NCBI GenBank assembly: GCA_019192585.1
Contig: JAHCMG010000292.1
Location: forward strand, 1 to 38,423
Length of the DNA stretch: 38,423 bases
Direction of reading: 5' to 3'
Source: Devosiaceae bacterium MH13
Lineage (GTDB): Bacteria > Pseudomonadota > Alphaproteobacteria > Rhizobiales > MH13
Shown here: positions 19,286 through 30,846 of the stretch, piece by piece
Position numbering within the stretch: the stretch's first letter is position 1
Layout: each line of letters starts with the position of its first letter
Program-made: the position numbers and the translations under genes
Notes under the pieces: generated by a model
Seen by the model: only the letters and a program-made list of their open reading frames with translations
What the model was told of the DNA's origin: nothing
Databases searched by the model: none

Positions 19286-20465
19286 CCCGCAGGTCACCGT
19301 TGTTGGCGGCGGACCAGCGGGGCTGATGGCCGCCGAGACGCTGGCCAAGGCGGGCGTTGCGGTCACCATCTATGAGGCGATGCCGACGGTTGGCCGGAAG
19401 TTCCTGATGGCCGGCAAGTCGGGCCTCAACATCACCAAAGACGAGCCAGACGCTGCCTTTTTGCGCGGCTTCTACGAGGCGGCGCCGCACATCGCGCCCA
19501 TGGTCTCCGTGATGGGGCCAGCAGCGGTGACACGGTTTGTCGAAGGGCTCGGACAACCTGTTTTCATCGGCTCGTCAGGCCGGGTGTTTCCCAAGGCCAT
19601 GAAGGCCTCGCCACTTTTGCGCGCCTGGCTGGCGCGACTTTCTTCGCTCGGTGTCACCGTCCGGACCCGCTGGCGTTGGACGGGTTTTGATGAGGCGCGT
19701 GGCCTGACCTTCGAGACACCGTCCGGCCCGCAAACCGTGAGCGCTGCCGCCGTGGTGCTGGCTCTTGGCGGGGCGAGCTGGTCGCGGCTGGGCTCAGATG
19801 GTGCCTGGGCGCCTTGGCTTGAGGCGGCGGGCGTGCCCATGGCCGGCTTCGCGCCGGCAAATATGGCGCTGCGCGTCAGCTGGTCGGCGGCGATGGCGCC
19901 GCAATTTGGTGCGCCGGTGAAGCCCGTCACGCTACGCTGCGGCGACATCCAGCACCGGGGCGAATTTGTGATCTCCGAGCAGGGCGTCGAGGGCAGCGGC
20001 ATCTACGCCCTCGCGCGGCAGGCACGCGAGGGCGCGCCGCTAACGGTTGATCTGGTGCCGGACCTGACCCTTGAAGAGGTGGCCAAGCGCCTGGCTTCAG
20101 CCCGGCCCTCGGACAGCCTGCCCAACCGCTTGCGCAAGGCACTGGGGCTTGATGGGGCGCGGCGGGCGCTGTTGTTTGAGTGCGGCAAACCGTTGCCGCG
20201 CGAGGCGGATGCGTTGGCCGCTCAGATCAAGGCCTTGACCATCCCCCATTTGGGGGCCGGGCCGCTTGATGAGGCCATCTCCGTTGCCGGGGGCGTCCGC
20301 TGGAGCGGGCTGACGGGCGACCTGATGCTCAACGCGCTGCCAGGTGTTTTCTGCGCCGGCGAAATGCTCGATTGGGAAGCGCCCACGGGCGGCTATCTGA
20401 TCACCGGTTGCCTGGCCACGGGTCGCTGGACCGGCGAGGCTGCGGGCAGGTGGGCGATAGCCTGA
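19278..20465 (+). CDS. NAD(P)/FAD-dependent oxidoreductase (HI0933/BaiN-like, TIGR03862-type)
   Basis: VTVVGGGPAGLMAAETLA, VGRKFLMAGKSGLNIT, FCAGEMLDWEAPTGGYLITGCLATGR. Confidence 0.88.
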   Translation: MADPQVTVVGGGPAGLMAAETLAKAGVAVTIYEAMPTVGRKFLMAGKSGLNITKDEPDAAFLRGFYEAAPHIAPMVSVMGPAAVTRFVEGLGQPVFIGSSGRVFPKAMKASPLLRAWLARLSSLGVTVRTRWRWTGFDEARGLTFETPSGPQTVSAAAVVLALGGASWSRLGSDGAWAPWLEAAGVPMAGFAPANMALRVSWSAAMAPQFGAPVKPVTLRCGDIQHRGEFVISEQGVEGSGIYALARQAREGAPLTVDLVPDLTLEEVAKRLASARPSDSLPNRLRKALGLDGARRALLFECGKPLPREADALAAQIKALTIPHLGAGPLDEAISVAGGVRWSGLTGDLMLNALPGVFCAGEMLDWEAPTGGYLITGCLATGRWTGEAAGRWAIA

Positions 20466-20674
20466 CGCAGGTTCCTACAGCAGGCTTCAAATCGGGCCTC
20501 GCCGTCCCCATATCAGCGAGACCAAATTGAGCTTGGGACAGCGGCACGTTCGCACCCCGCGCGGTTCGCTTTTTCGCCGCCTTTGGCCTATAAAAAACAA
20601 AGTGATTCTCGCGTGTTGACGTGCCGTTGCGGCCCGGCGTCTCAATCGCCCTCCACCCCGTAAAGCGAGGCTGA

Positions 20675-23137
<2,463 letters not shown>

Positions 23138-23191
23138 AACCGGGTAAAGCGAGACGTTCTGGCCCTGGGCCGGGACGTCCCACTGGGCGGG

Positions 23192-23803
23192 TCACAGAAG
23201 CTGTGGCCAGAAGACCGGGATAAGCGTCATCAAAAGCAGCACGGCGGCGGCGATGTTGAAGACGCGCAGCCGTAGCGGGTCCTCGAAGAACAGCCGAAGC
23301 CGGTGGCCGAGCGCGGTCCAGGTGGTTGCGGTCACCGTGCCGGCGCAGGCAAAGACCAGGGCGGCGCCAAAGGCGGGCCACACGCCGTCGAGCGGCAGGG
23401 CGTAGACGGTTAGCGCGGTGGTCACCATCACCCAGGCTTTGGGGTTCACCCATTGGAAGGCGGCGGCCTGCCAGAAGGTCAACGGGTTGCCCGTCACTTC
23501 GATGCCGTCGGCGGTGACTTTGGGCCGCGCGGTCGCGATCCGGTAGGCGAGGTAGACGAGATAGAGCGCGCAGAGGATGCGGAGCGCCTGCTCCAACCAG
23601 GGCAATGCCGCGAACACCTGCGAGAGCCCCAAGCCGACCGCGATGATCATCAGCGGCAGACCGTAGGCCACGCCGGCAATGTGCCGCAGCGAGCGGCGGA
23701 AGCCGTAATTCATGCCAGAGGCCATCAGCATCACATTGTTCGGCCCCGGGGTGCCGGCAGCGAGAAAAGCGAAGGCCAAAAGGGTCAAGAGCGCATCGAT
23801 CAT
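23192..23803 (-). CDS. LysE-family translocator
   Basis: AGTPGPNNVMLMASGMNYGFRRSLRH, FQWVNPKAWVM; start placed at MIDALLTLLAF. Confidence 0.87.
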   Translation of the reverse strand: MIDALLTLLAFAFLAAGTPGPNNVMLMASGMNYGFRRSLRHIAGVAYGLPLMIIAVGLGLSQVFAALPWLEQALRILCALYLVYLAYRIATARPKVTADGIEVTGNPLTFWQAAAFQWVNPKAWVMVTTALTVYALPLDGVWPAFGAALVFACAGTVTATTWTALGHRLRLFFEDPLRLRVFNIAAAVLLLMTLIPVFWPQLL

Positions 23804-23886
23804 AGCGGGCGGGATGCTACGCGCGCTCGCGCACAAGGTGCTTGCTTTTGTTGCGCCCGCGATCACAATTGTGCAAGAACCTACGC

Positions 23887-24333
23887 ATGATCGACCGAAT
23901 TGACCAAGAAATCTTGCGTGCGCTCGAAACGGATGGGCGCCTCTCCAATGCGGCGCTTGCCGACCGGGTGGGCCTGTCGCAATCGGCCTGTCTGCGCCGT
24001 GTTCAAGCGCTTGAAGAGAGGGGCGTCATCGCCGGCTACAGGGCGGTGATCGACCGATCGAAACTCGATGGCGGGCTGAAAGTCTATGTCGCGGTCGGGC
24101 TCGACCGACACACCAAGGCGGACCAGGCCGCGTTCGAGCGGGCGATGATCGCCGCACCGGAGGTGCTCGAGTGCCACAATGTGTCGGGCACCATCGAGTA
24201 TATGCTGCATGTCGAGGTGCGCGATCTGGCCGCCTACAAGCATTTCCACACCGAGGTGCTCGGCACGGTGCCGCAGGTGGCCTCGATCATCAGCTATTTC
24301 GTGATGGGCAGCGCCAAGAACGAGCGGGGCTAG
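23887..24333 (+). CDS. Lrp/AsnC-family transcriptional regulator
   Basis: MIDRIDQEILRALETDGRLSNAALADRVGLSQSACLRRVQALEERGVIAGYRAVID, C-terminal RAM domain. Confidence 0.93.
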   Translation: MIDRIDQEILRALETDGRLSNAALADRVGLSQSACLRRVQALEERGVIAGYRAVIDRSKLDGGLKVYVAVGLDRHTKADQAAFERAMIAAPEVLECHNVSGTIEYMLHVEVRDLAAYKHFHTEVLGTVPQVASIISYFVMGSAKNERG

Positions 24334-24833
24334 GGCCGCACCGAGATCGGTGTCGCGTTTGCCGCTTCGGCCAAGGCGTGCGGCGCCACCGCGAACACGC
24401 TGTCAGGCCGCCCGGCTGCCGCCCAAACGGTGTCGAAGGTCAGCAGCGCGTCATCCATATAGACGGGCAGTGGGCGAAGATGGCCGATCGGCGCGACACC
24501 GCCAATGGCGAAGCCGGTCTCATCGCGCACCGTGCGGCCATCGGCCCGCCCGAGCTTCAAGCCGTGCACGTTGGCGAGATGCTCAAGGTCGGCATTGTGG
24601 GCGCCGCTGACGAGCACCAGCACCAGCCCGCCGCGCGCCTCATCGGTAAAGATGAGAGACTTGACGATCTGCGCCACCGAGCAGCCACAGGCATTTGCAG
24701 CATCTTCAGCGGTGCGGGTCGATTGATCCATGATGCGCAAGCGGATCGACAGCCCCGCCTCGTCAGCGACGCGCACCACGCGCTCCATTGAGGAACCGGC
24801 CTTAATGGTGACCCCGCCCGTGTCGACGGCCAT
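24330..24833 (-). CDS. YbaK/EbsC-family protein (prolyl-tRNA deacylase-like)
   Basis: CSVAQIVKSLIF, DETGFAIGGVAPIGH, VWAAAGRPDSVFAVAPHAL. Confidence 0.88.
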   Translation of the reverse strand: MAVDTGGVTIKAGSSMERVVRVADEAGLSIRLRIMDQSTRTAEDAANACGCSVAQIVKSLIFTDEARGGLVLVLVSGAHNADLEHLANVHGLKLGRADGRTVRDETGFAIGGVAPIGHLRPLPVYMDDALLTFDTVWAAAGRPDSVFAVAPHALAEAANATPISVRP

Positions 24834-24836
24834 GGG

Positions 24837-25850
24837 TCAGGCTTCAATCAGCAAGCCGGCATCAAGCGCCATCTGCCGGAGCGAGGCTTGAGGGCGTGGG
24901 CCCATCTGCTGGATGACATGGCCACCCGCAAGGTGACCAAGGTCCGCGCACACTTTAAGCGGCATCTCTGCGGCGAGGCCGAACAGGTAGCCACCTGCAA
25001 ACACGTCGCCAGCGCCGGTCAGATCGACAATCTCATCGACGGGTGCGGCTGGAACCGCGACACGCTCATCGCCGCGCACCGAGACCGAGCCCTGCGCGCC
25101 CATGGTGACCACGCCTAGGTGCGCATCGGCGGCCAAAGCATCAAGCGCGGTGTTGAGATCGGCCGTCTGGTAGAGCGATTTCAGTTCATGCTCATTGGCA
25201 AACAGGGTGTCGACAGCGCCTGACCGCACGAGGTCGAGAAACTCCTCGCGGTAGCGGTCGACGCAGAAAGAATCCGACAGTGTCAGCGCAACCCGGCGGC
25301 CCGCCTCTTTGGCCACTTTCGCGGCGTAGCGGAACGCCTCTTTCGCCTTGGCCGGGTCCCACAGATAGCCTTCCATATAGGTGATCGCCGAGGCGCGGAT
25401 GAGGTCGGGGTCGATATCGTCCACCGTCAGCTCCTGGCAGGCGGACAGGTTGGTGTTCATGGTGCGCTCGCCATCGGGCGTCACCAAAATAACCGAGGTG
25501 GCGGTGGGGATGCCTTCGGCGGCGCGCAATGGGCCGATGTCGAAATGAACGCCGATGCCGCGCATGTCGTGGGCGTAGGCGCGGCCGGTTTCATCATCCG
25601 CCACTTTGCCAATGTAAGCCGCCCGCCCGCCCAGCGAGGCGACGGCGGCCGCCGTGTTGCCGGCAGACCCGCCAGACATACGCGTCGCCTGGCCGATGCG
25701 GTTGTACAGCCGCGCCGACTCGGGCCCATCGACCAGCCGCATGGAGCCTTTGACCAGTTGCTCACGGACCAGAAAATCGTCTTCCACATGGGCGAGGATG
25801 TCGAAAATGGCGTTGCCGATGGCAACCACATCAAAGCGGGGTTCGGTCAT
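24837..25850 (-). CDS. PfkB-family carbohydrate/adenosine kinase
   Basis: VVAIGNAIFDILAHV, GGSAGNTAAAVASLGGRAAYIGKV, VDLTGAGDVFAGGYLFGLA; start placed at MTEPRFDVV. Confidence 0.9.
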   Translation of the reverse strand: MTEPRFDVVAIGNAIFDILAHVEDDFLVREQLVKGSMRLVDGPESARLYNRIGQATRMSGGSAGNTAAAVASLGGRAAYIGKVADDETGRAYAHDMRGIGVHFDIGPLRAAEGIPTATSVILVTPDGERTMNTNLSACQELTVDDIDPDLIRASAITYMEGYLWDPAKAKEAFRYAAKVAKEAGRRVALTLSDSFCVDRYREEFLDLVRSGAVDTLFANEHELKSLYQTADLNTALDALAADAHLGVVTMGAQGSVSVRGDERVAVPAAPVDEIVDLTGAGDVFAGGYLFGLAAEMPLKVCADLGHLAGGHVIQQMGPRPQASLRQMALDAGLLIEA

Positions 25851-26014
25851 AGAGGGCCTTTTTGGGGCGTCGAGGTGTGGGTTTGGCGAAGCGCGCCAGC
25901 GGCCGCCTGCGGCGACCGTTCGGAGTTTCTTGAACCATTGTGGCGGCGCCGACAACTGCCTATCTGCCCTAGCACGGACCCTAGATCACGTTCGACGCAT
26001 AAGGACGTCACACC

Positions 26015-26698
26015 TTGCTCTCGCTCATCACCCAGGCCGCCAAGGATGTTCTGTCGCCGCCCTTTCGCGGCGTGCTGTTCAAATCGCTCGGCATCACGCT
26101 GCTGGCGCTTGTGGCGGCATGGTTCGGGCTCGAAGCCCTGATCGACCATCTGGTGCAGATCGAAATGGGCTGGCTTGATGGGCTGGTCCAGGTGCTCTCT
26201 GGCTTCGCGCTGGTGGTCGGCGCGGTGGTGCTGATCGTTCCGATCACGGCGCTGGTCGCCAGCCTGTTTCTCGACGACATCGCCAGCATTGTTGAAGGCA
26301 CGCACTACCCGCGCGACCCCGCGGGACGCAGCCTGCAGACGCTTCAGGCGCTTCGCGAGGCGGTGGGCTTTTTCTTTGTGGTGATCGTCGTCAACCTTGC
26401 GGCGCTCACCTTGCTGTTGGTGCCGGGCATCAACGCGATCATCTTTCTGTTGGCCAATGGCTACCTTCTGGGCCGCGAATATTTTGAGCTGGCCGCGCTG
26501 CGACACCGGCCCAAGGCGGAGGTGCGCGCGCTGCGCCGCGCCAATGGTGGGCGGGTGTTTCTGGCCGGCCTTGTGATTGCGGGCTTTGTGGCGATCCCGA
26601 TCGTCAACCTGCTGACGCCGCTGTTCGCCACCGCGCTGATGGTCCATCTGCACAAGCAGCTTGCGGCGCGCGGCACACCACAGGGCGCGGCGGCTTAA
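26015..26698 (+). CDS. EI24-domain / CysZ-like membrane protein
   Basis: Multiple TM segments, LASLFLDDIA..., NGYLLGREYFELAALRHRP typical of the family; apparent TTG start. Confidence 0.8.
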   Translation: MLSLITQAAKDVLSPPFRGVLFKSLGITLLALVAAWFGLEALIDHLVQIEMGWLDGLVQVLSGFALVVGAVVLIVPITALVASLFLDDIASIVEGTHYPRDPAGRSLQTLQALREAVGFFFVVIVVNLAALTLLLVPGINAIIFLLANGYLLGREYFELAALRHRPKAEVRALRRANGGRVFLAGLVIAGFVAIPIVNLLTPLFATALMVHLHKQLAARGTPQGAAA

Positions 26699-26848
26699 CC
26701 GATCTTCACCGATTGTGCGGCTGCCGATTGGCCAAACCTTAAACCTTGCCTGCTACATGGTGCGCCCGTGCAACAGCGTGACGCTGTCGCCGGTTTGTGA
26801 CAACACCCGCCCAAGGATTGCCGCAATGTGGCGGTCGGAGGCTTTGTT

Positions 26849-27202
26849 ATGCGTGCCCGTTTGATGCCCCGCCTTGCCTCTTTTGCCTGCCTGGTGCTGG
26901 CGCTGTTGGTGTTTGCCATGCCAGGCGGCGCCTTGGCGTCTGCAATGCCGGGGCAAGCGCCAGAGCATGTTGCCAGCCTCTCAGCTGCGGAAACCCCTGT
27001 GGTGGCGGTGGCTGAGACCTGTTGTGAGGCCCCGGCCATTGATGCCCGCACGTCGGCAGCGTCCTGCGCCTCCGACTGCCCCATGGTCCTTGCTGAAAAC
27101 GGCACGGAAGCGGGCGTGAGCGCGACCGAGCAGCCCCGCTGGCGCGCAAGCCCAGCCGGTGGCTGGATCGACGCGCAACGGCTACCGCCTCCGCGCGTTT
27201 AA
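26849..27202 (+). CDS. Small secreted Cys-containing protein of unknown function
   Basis: Signal peptide MRARLMPRLASFACLVLALLVFAMPGGALASA followed by ETCCEAP...SCASDCPMVL. Confidence 0.55.
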   Translation: MRARLMPRLASFACLVLALLVFAMPGGALASAMPGQAPEHVASLSAAETPVVAVAETCCEAPAIDARTSAASCASDCPMVLAENGTEAGVSATEQPRWRASPAGGWIDAQRLPPPRV

Positions 27203-27289
27203 CAAGCGAAACCATTTGTGTCCGGGCCGGCTCCAGATTGCATCTGGCCGCCCCCATTTTCGCCTGCCTTACCCGCTGGAGAGTAACCC

Positions 27290-27970
27290 ATGCGACGCGT
27301 AAACCTATCTCGCCGGCAGTTCATGACCGGCACCGCCCTTCTGTCGGGGCTTGCCGTTTCTGGCTGCATGACCGCCGCGCCTCAGGGGCCGACCTTTGCC
27401 CCCGCCGAGCCCGTGATCCCCAGCCCGTATCTGATGATGTACGGGCCGCTGCCGGACGAACAGTTCCCGGTCCCCGCCGTCGATCTGACGCAGGTGCCCG
27501 AGCAATATCTGCGCCGGCAAGTCGACTACCCGACCACCGAACGGGTCGGCACGGTGGTGGTCGATACCCGCAATTTCTACCTCTATCTCGTGCAAGAGAA
27601 TGGCAAAGCCATGCGCTATGGCGTCGGCCTTGGCCGCCAAGGCTTTGAATGGTCAGGCCGGGCGCGGATCGCCTGGAAGCGGCCCTGGCCGCGCTGGACG
27701 CCCCCCGATGAGATGATCGCGCGCCAGCCCGAGCTGGAGCAATATTCGGTGCGCAATGGCGGCATGGACCCTGGGCTCGAGAACCCGCTGGGCGCGCGGG
27801 CGCTCTACATTTTTGAGGGCAATGTCGACACGCTGTACCGGCTGCACGGCACGAACGAAGTCTGGTCGATCGGCAAGGCCGTCTCGTCGGGCTGCGTGCG
27901 GCTGTTGAACCAGGACGTGATCGACCTGTATGGCCGCGTCACCAATGGCGCAGCGATTGTGGTGGTCTGA
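27290..27970 (+). CDS. L,D-transpeptidase (YkuD domain), Tat/lipoprotein-type signal
   Basis: SRRQFMTG with lipobox-like LAVSGC; catalytic YRLHGTNEVWSIGKAVSSGCVRLLNQDVIDLYGRV. Confidence 0.92.
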   Translation: MRRVNLSRRQFMTGTALLSGLAVSGCMTAAPQGPTFAPAEPVIPSPYLMMYGPLPDEQFPVPAVDLTQVPEQYLRRQVDYPTTERVGTVVVDTRNFYLYLVQENGKAMRYGVGLGRQGFEWSGRARIAWKRPWPRWTPPDEMIARQPELEQYSVRNGGMDPGLENPLGARALYIFEGNVDTLYRLHGTNEVWSIGKAVSSGCVRLLNQDVIDLYGRVTNGAAIVVV

Positions 27971-28010
27971 CCCGAACGCGACACGCAAACAGGCCCGGCG
28001 AACGCTTGGT

Positions 28011-28814
28011 TCAGCCGGGCCCATTTGAGGCTTTCTTGGGCCCGGCAGCCTTTTTGGCGCGCCCGGTCTTTGCAGCTGAGGACTTGGCGGTCGAAGGCTT
28101 GGCGCCCGGCGCCATCACCTTGTCTTCGAAGGCGCAGATCTCGATCACCGGGCAGCGCCAGCATTCGGGCGTGCGGGCTTTGCACAGGTAGCGGCCATGC
28201 AGAATGAGCCAGTGGTGCGCGTGCAGGCCATAGGCTTCCGGCACCACCCGATCGAGGATCGCTTCCACCGCCTCGACGGTTTTGCCCGGCGCTAGGCCCG
28301 TGCGGTTTGACGCCCGAAAAACATGGGTGTCGACCGCATTGGTGTGATGGCCAAAGGCCATGTTCATCACCACATTGGCGGTTTTTCGGCCCACGCCCGG
28401 CAGGCTCTCGAGATAGTCTCGGTCTTCGGGCACATCACCGGCCGGAAGGTCTGGGTGCTCGGCCAGCAAACGCTCCGACAGGGCGATGACGTTTTTGGCT
28501 TTGCCGCGGAACAGGCCGATGGTTTTGACGAAGTCGCGCACCTGCTCTTCGCCCAGGGCCAGCATCTTTTGCGGCGTGTCCGCGACCGCGAACAGCGGGC
28601 CCGTTGCCTTGTTGACGCCCGCATCGGTCGCCTGCGCCGACAGCACGACGGCGACAAGCAACGTGTAGGCGTTGACATGCTCAAGCTCGCCCTTGGGCTC
28701 GGGTTCGATAGCGCGGAAGGCTTCAAACAGCGCGGCTATCTGCGCCCGGGTGAGCTTTGACCGGCCAACCCTGGGCTTCGATTTTGGTTTGGGCTTGCTT
28801 GCGGGTGTCGCCAT
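28011..28814 (-). CDS. nth: Endonuclease III
   Basis: LLVAVVLSAQATDAGVNKAT, ESLPGVGRKTANVVMNMAFG (HhH), VDTHVFR, Fe-S motif CKARTPECWRCPVIEIC; extra Lys/Ala-rich C-terminus. Confidence 0.94.
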   Translation of the reverse strand: MATPASKPKPKSKPRVGRSKLTRAQIAALFEAFRAIEPEPKGELEHVNAYTLLVAVVLSAQATDAGVNKATGPLFAVADTPQKMLALGEEQVRDFVKTIGLFRGKAKNVIALSERLLAEHPDLPAGDVPEDRDYLESLPGVGRKTANVVMNMAFGHHTNAVDTHVFRASNRTGLAPGKTVEAVEAILDRVVPEAYGLHAHHWLILHGRYLCKARTPECWRCPVIEICAFEDKVMAPGAKPSTAKSSAAKTGRAKKAAGPKKASNGPG

Positions 28815-29001
28815 GGGTGGCATCCTAGCTTTGGGCGTTTCGGCCAACGGTATGTCGGCGAACCGCAAGGGTAGTGCGGCCGTGCGGCGCTGCCACCCGT
28901 TTTGAGAACCTGTGCGCACGCGCGCCAGGTGGGGGCGCGGCAGAGTTTCCCACCCCCAGCACCTTCAAGAGGGCCCGGTGTTTTGGCATAGTCCATAAAC
29001 G

Positions 29002-29544
29002 ATGGCTGATGCGACCAACCCTTCCGATGTTTCCCCAGGCGAACCGCAACCGGTGTTTGCGGCGCGGCTGACGCCGCATCGCTCGCTGTCGCGCAACAGC
29101 TTCACCGTCATGATGCTGGTGTTTGCCGCGTTGGCGTTTTCATCGGCGGCGGCCTTCTTTGTCATGGGCGCTTGGCCGATCCTGGTGTTTCTCGTCCTCG
29201 ATGTCGGGCTCATCTGGGTCGCATTCGAGATGAACTACCGTTCCGGCAAAGCCTATGAAGATGTGGTGGTGACGCCCAACCGGCTGACCATTCGGCGGGT
29301 GAGCGGCTGGGGCCGCGAGACCATAGAAGAGCTTCACCCGGTGTGGACGCGGCTGAAAACCGCCTACGATCCGGAGGAAGAGCGGGTGTTGGCCGTGAAG
29401 CTGGAAAGCAAGGGCAAACAGGTGCCCGTTGGCGCCTTCATGAACCCCGACGACAAAGAGAGCTTCGCCAATGCGCTGGGCCCTGTGCTCGATGAGTTGC
29501 GGCGCGGCGGACGACCGCCTGCCCTGGCGAGCGCGCTCCCTTAG
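29002..29544 (+). CDS. DUF2244-family membrane protein
   Basis: LTPHRSLSRNSFTVMMLVFAAL, two TM segments, FEMNYRSGKAYEDVVVTPNRLTIRRV. Confidence 0.85.
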   Translation: MADATNPSDVSPGEPQPVFAARLTPHRSLSRNSFTVMMLVFAALAFSSAAAFFVMGAWPILVFLVLDVGLIWVAFEMNYRSGKAYEDVVVTPNRLTIRRVSGWGRETIEELHPVWTRLKTAYDPEEERVLAVKLESKGKQVPVGAFMNPDDKESFANALGPVLDELRRGGRPPALASALP

Positions 29545-30690
29545 CTAGCGTAGGGCAGCGATCCGCGCGACCAGCTCGGCCTGCCGGTGCACCCCAAATT
29601 TGCGCATCGCCGCTTTCAGCTGCACTCGGACCGTGTGGACTGACACGTCGCGGTTGTCGGCTATTTCGCGCAAGCTGAGCCCTTGCGTCATCATCACGGC
29701 GATGTCGGATTCGGCCTCGCTGAGCCCGTGCCGCAACGCGATGGCGCGCGTTGAAACCTCTGGGCCTTCGGCTGGCGTGATCGTGAGGATGCACATTGGG
29801 TCGGTGTTGCCGAACAAGAGGTCGACAGGCGCGCCCTCGGCCAGGTCGGGCAAGAAAGGCAGGAGCCGCGCCATCAAGCGCTCCCCTCGCGCGAAGGGCG
29901 AAGGCGTGAGCTGCCGGTTGCCCGGCACACCTTCGCGTTGGCAGGGGCGCAGATACGCCGCCATCCAGGCCTGGTCTTCTGGCTCGACCAGTTCGAGACG
30001 GTTGCGCAAGCCGACCGTGATCACCTCGCCGCTTGCGAGTGCGCGCTCCGCCGGTTTGTTGGCAAACAGCAAGCGTCCATCACGGCGGACCAGGAAAACC
30101 CAAGCGCTTGAGGACCCGGTGACGGCCGCAACGTGCTTTTCAAGCTTAAGGCCAGCCAAGGTTCGGTTGATCTCAAAGGCCTGTGTGATGCGCCCGGCAA
30201 AACTGTCCACCCGATTGAGGAACTGCGGCTCGAGGGTCTCGCGATCGACCTCGCGCACATTGGCGCCAAAGCCGATCATGCGATCGCGGTCGCGCAGCAC
30301 GACCATGCCCCCGCCGGCATTGATGCGCTCCTGCGGCACCAGCCATTCATGGTAGTAGACGCTGTGCTCCGAAATCTCGCGTGCACACAGCTGATCGAAG
30401 CTTAGCGCAACGCCCACATCGCAGGTCGCGAACGCCGGCGCCCAATGATTGTAGGCATGGTAGTGGGCGTGAAACAGCGAGACATAGTCCGGGTCGTAGC
30501 CCTTGGTGAGCAGGCCACCATAGCTGCCAACTTGCAGATCGTGATGCAAAAGGTGCGGGCGGATGCCCGGCATCTGCACCAACAGAAGTTCCAGCACATC
30601 GTCCCAACGCGCCGGGTCGAGCGCAGCCATGGCGATGGCCGTCTCTAAGGCTTCATCATCACGTTCCCTGGCGGTCGTTACCTGATCCAC
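29545..30690 (-). CDS. LuxR-family transcriptional regulator (C-terminal HTH; N-terminal sensory region of unclear type)
   Basis: LRHGLSEAESDIAVMMTQGLSLREIADNRDVSVHTVRVQLKAAMRKFGVHRQAELVARI. ORF can extend to 30753; GTG at 30690 (MDQVTTARERD) is the alternative start. Confidence 0.85.
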   Translation of the reverse strand: MDQVTTARERDDEALETAIAMAALDPARWDDVLELLLVQMPGIRPHLLHHDLQVGSYGGLLTKGYDPDYVSLFHAHYHAYNHWAPAFATCDVGVALSFDQLCAREISEHSVYYHEWLVPQERINAGGGMVVLRDRDRMIGFGANVREVDRETLEPQFLNRVDSFAGRITQAFEINRTLAGLKLEKHVAAVTGSSSAWVFLVRRDGRLLFANKPAERALASGEVITVGLRNRLELVEPEDQAWMAAYLRPCQREGVPGNRQLTPSPFARGERLMARLLPFLPDLAEGAPVDLLFGNTDPMCILTITPAEGPEVSTRAIALRHGLSEAESDIAVMMTQGLSLREIADNRDVSVHTVRVQLKAAMRKFGVHRQAELVARIAALR

Positions 30691-30729
30691 CGTTGGCTCC
30701 CACCCGTCACCCGTCCCTGAGTGCGGCAC

Positions 30730-30744
30730 GGTTATAGTATAACC
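30730..30744. promoter_or_regulatory. Perfect palindrome upstream of LuxR-type gene; candidate operator
   Basis: GGTTATA-G-TATAACC. Confidence 0.45.
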
Positions 30745-30846
30745 TGCTCTCAAAGCGTGTGCGTACTATTCGTTACACCTCTTACGCGACTTGGCAACGT
30801 TCGATTTCGGGTGGTGAAGTAAAACCAGTTCGCGCATTGTGCCCTT

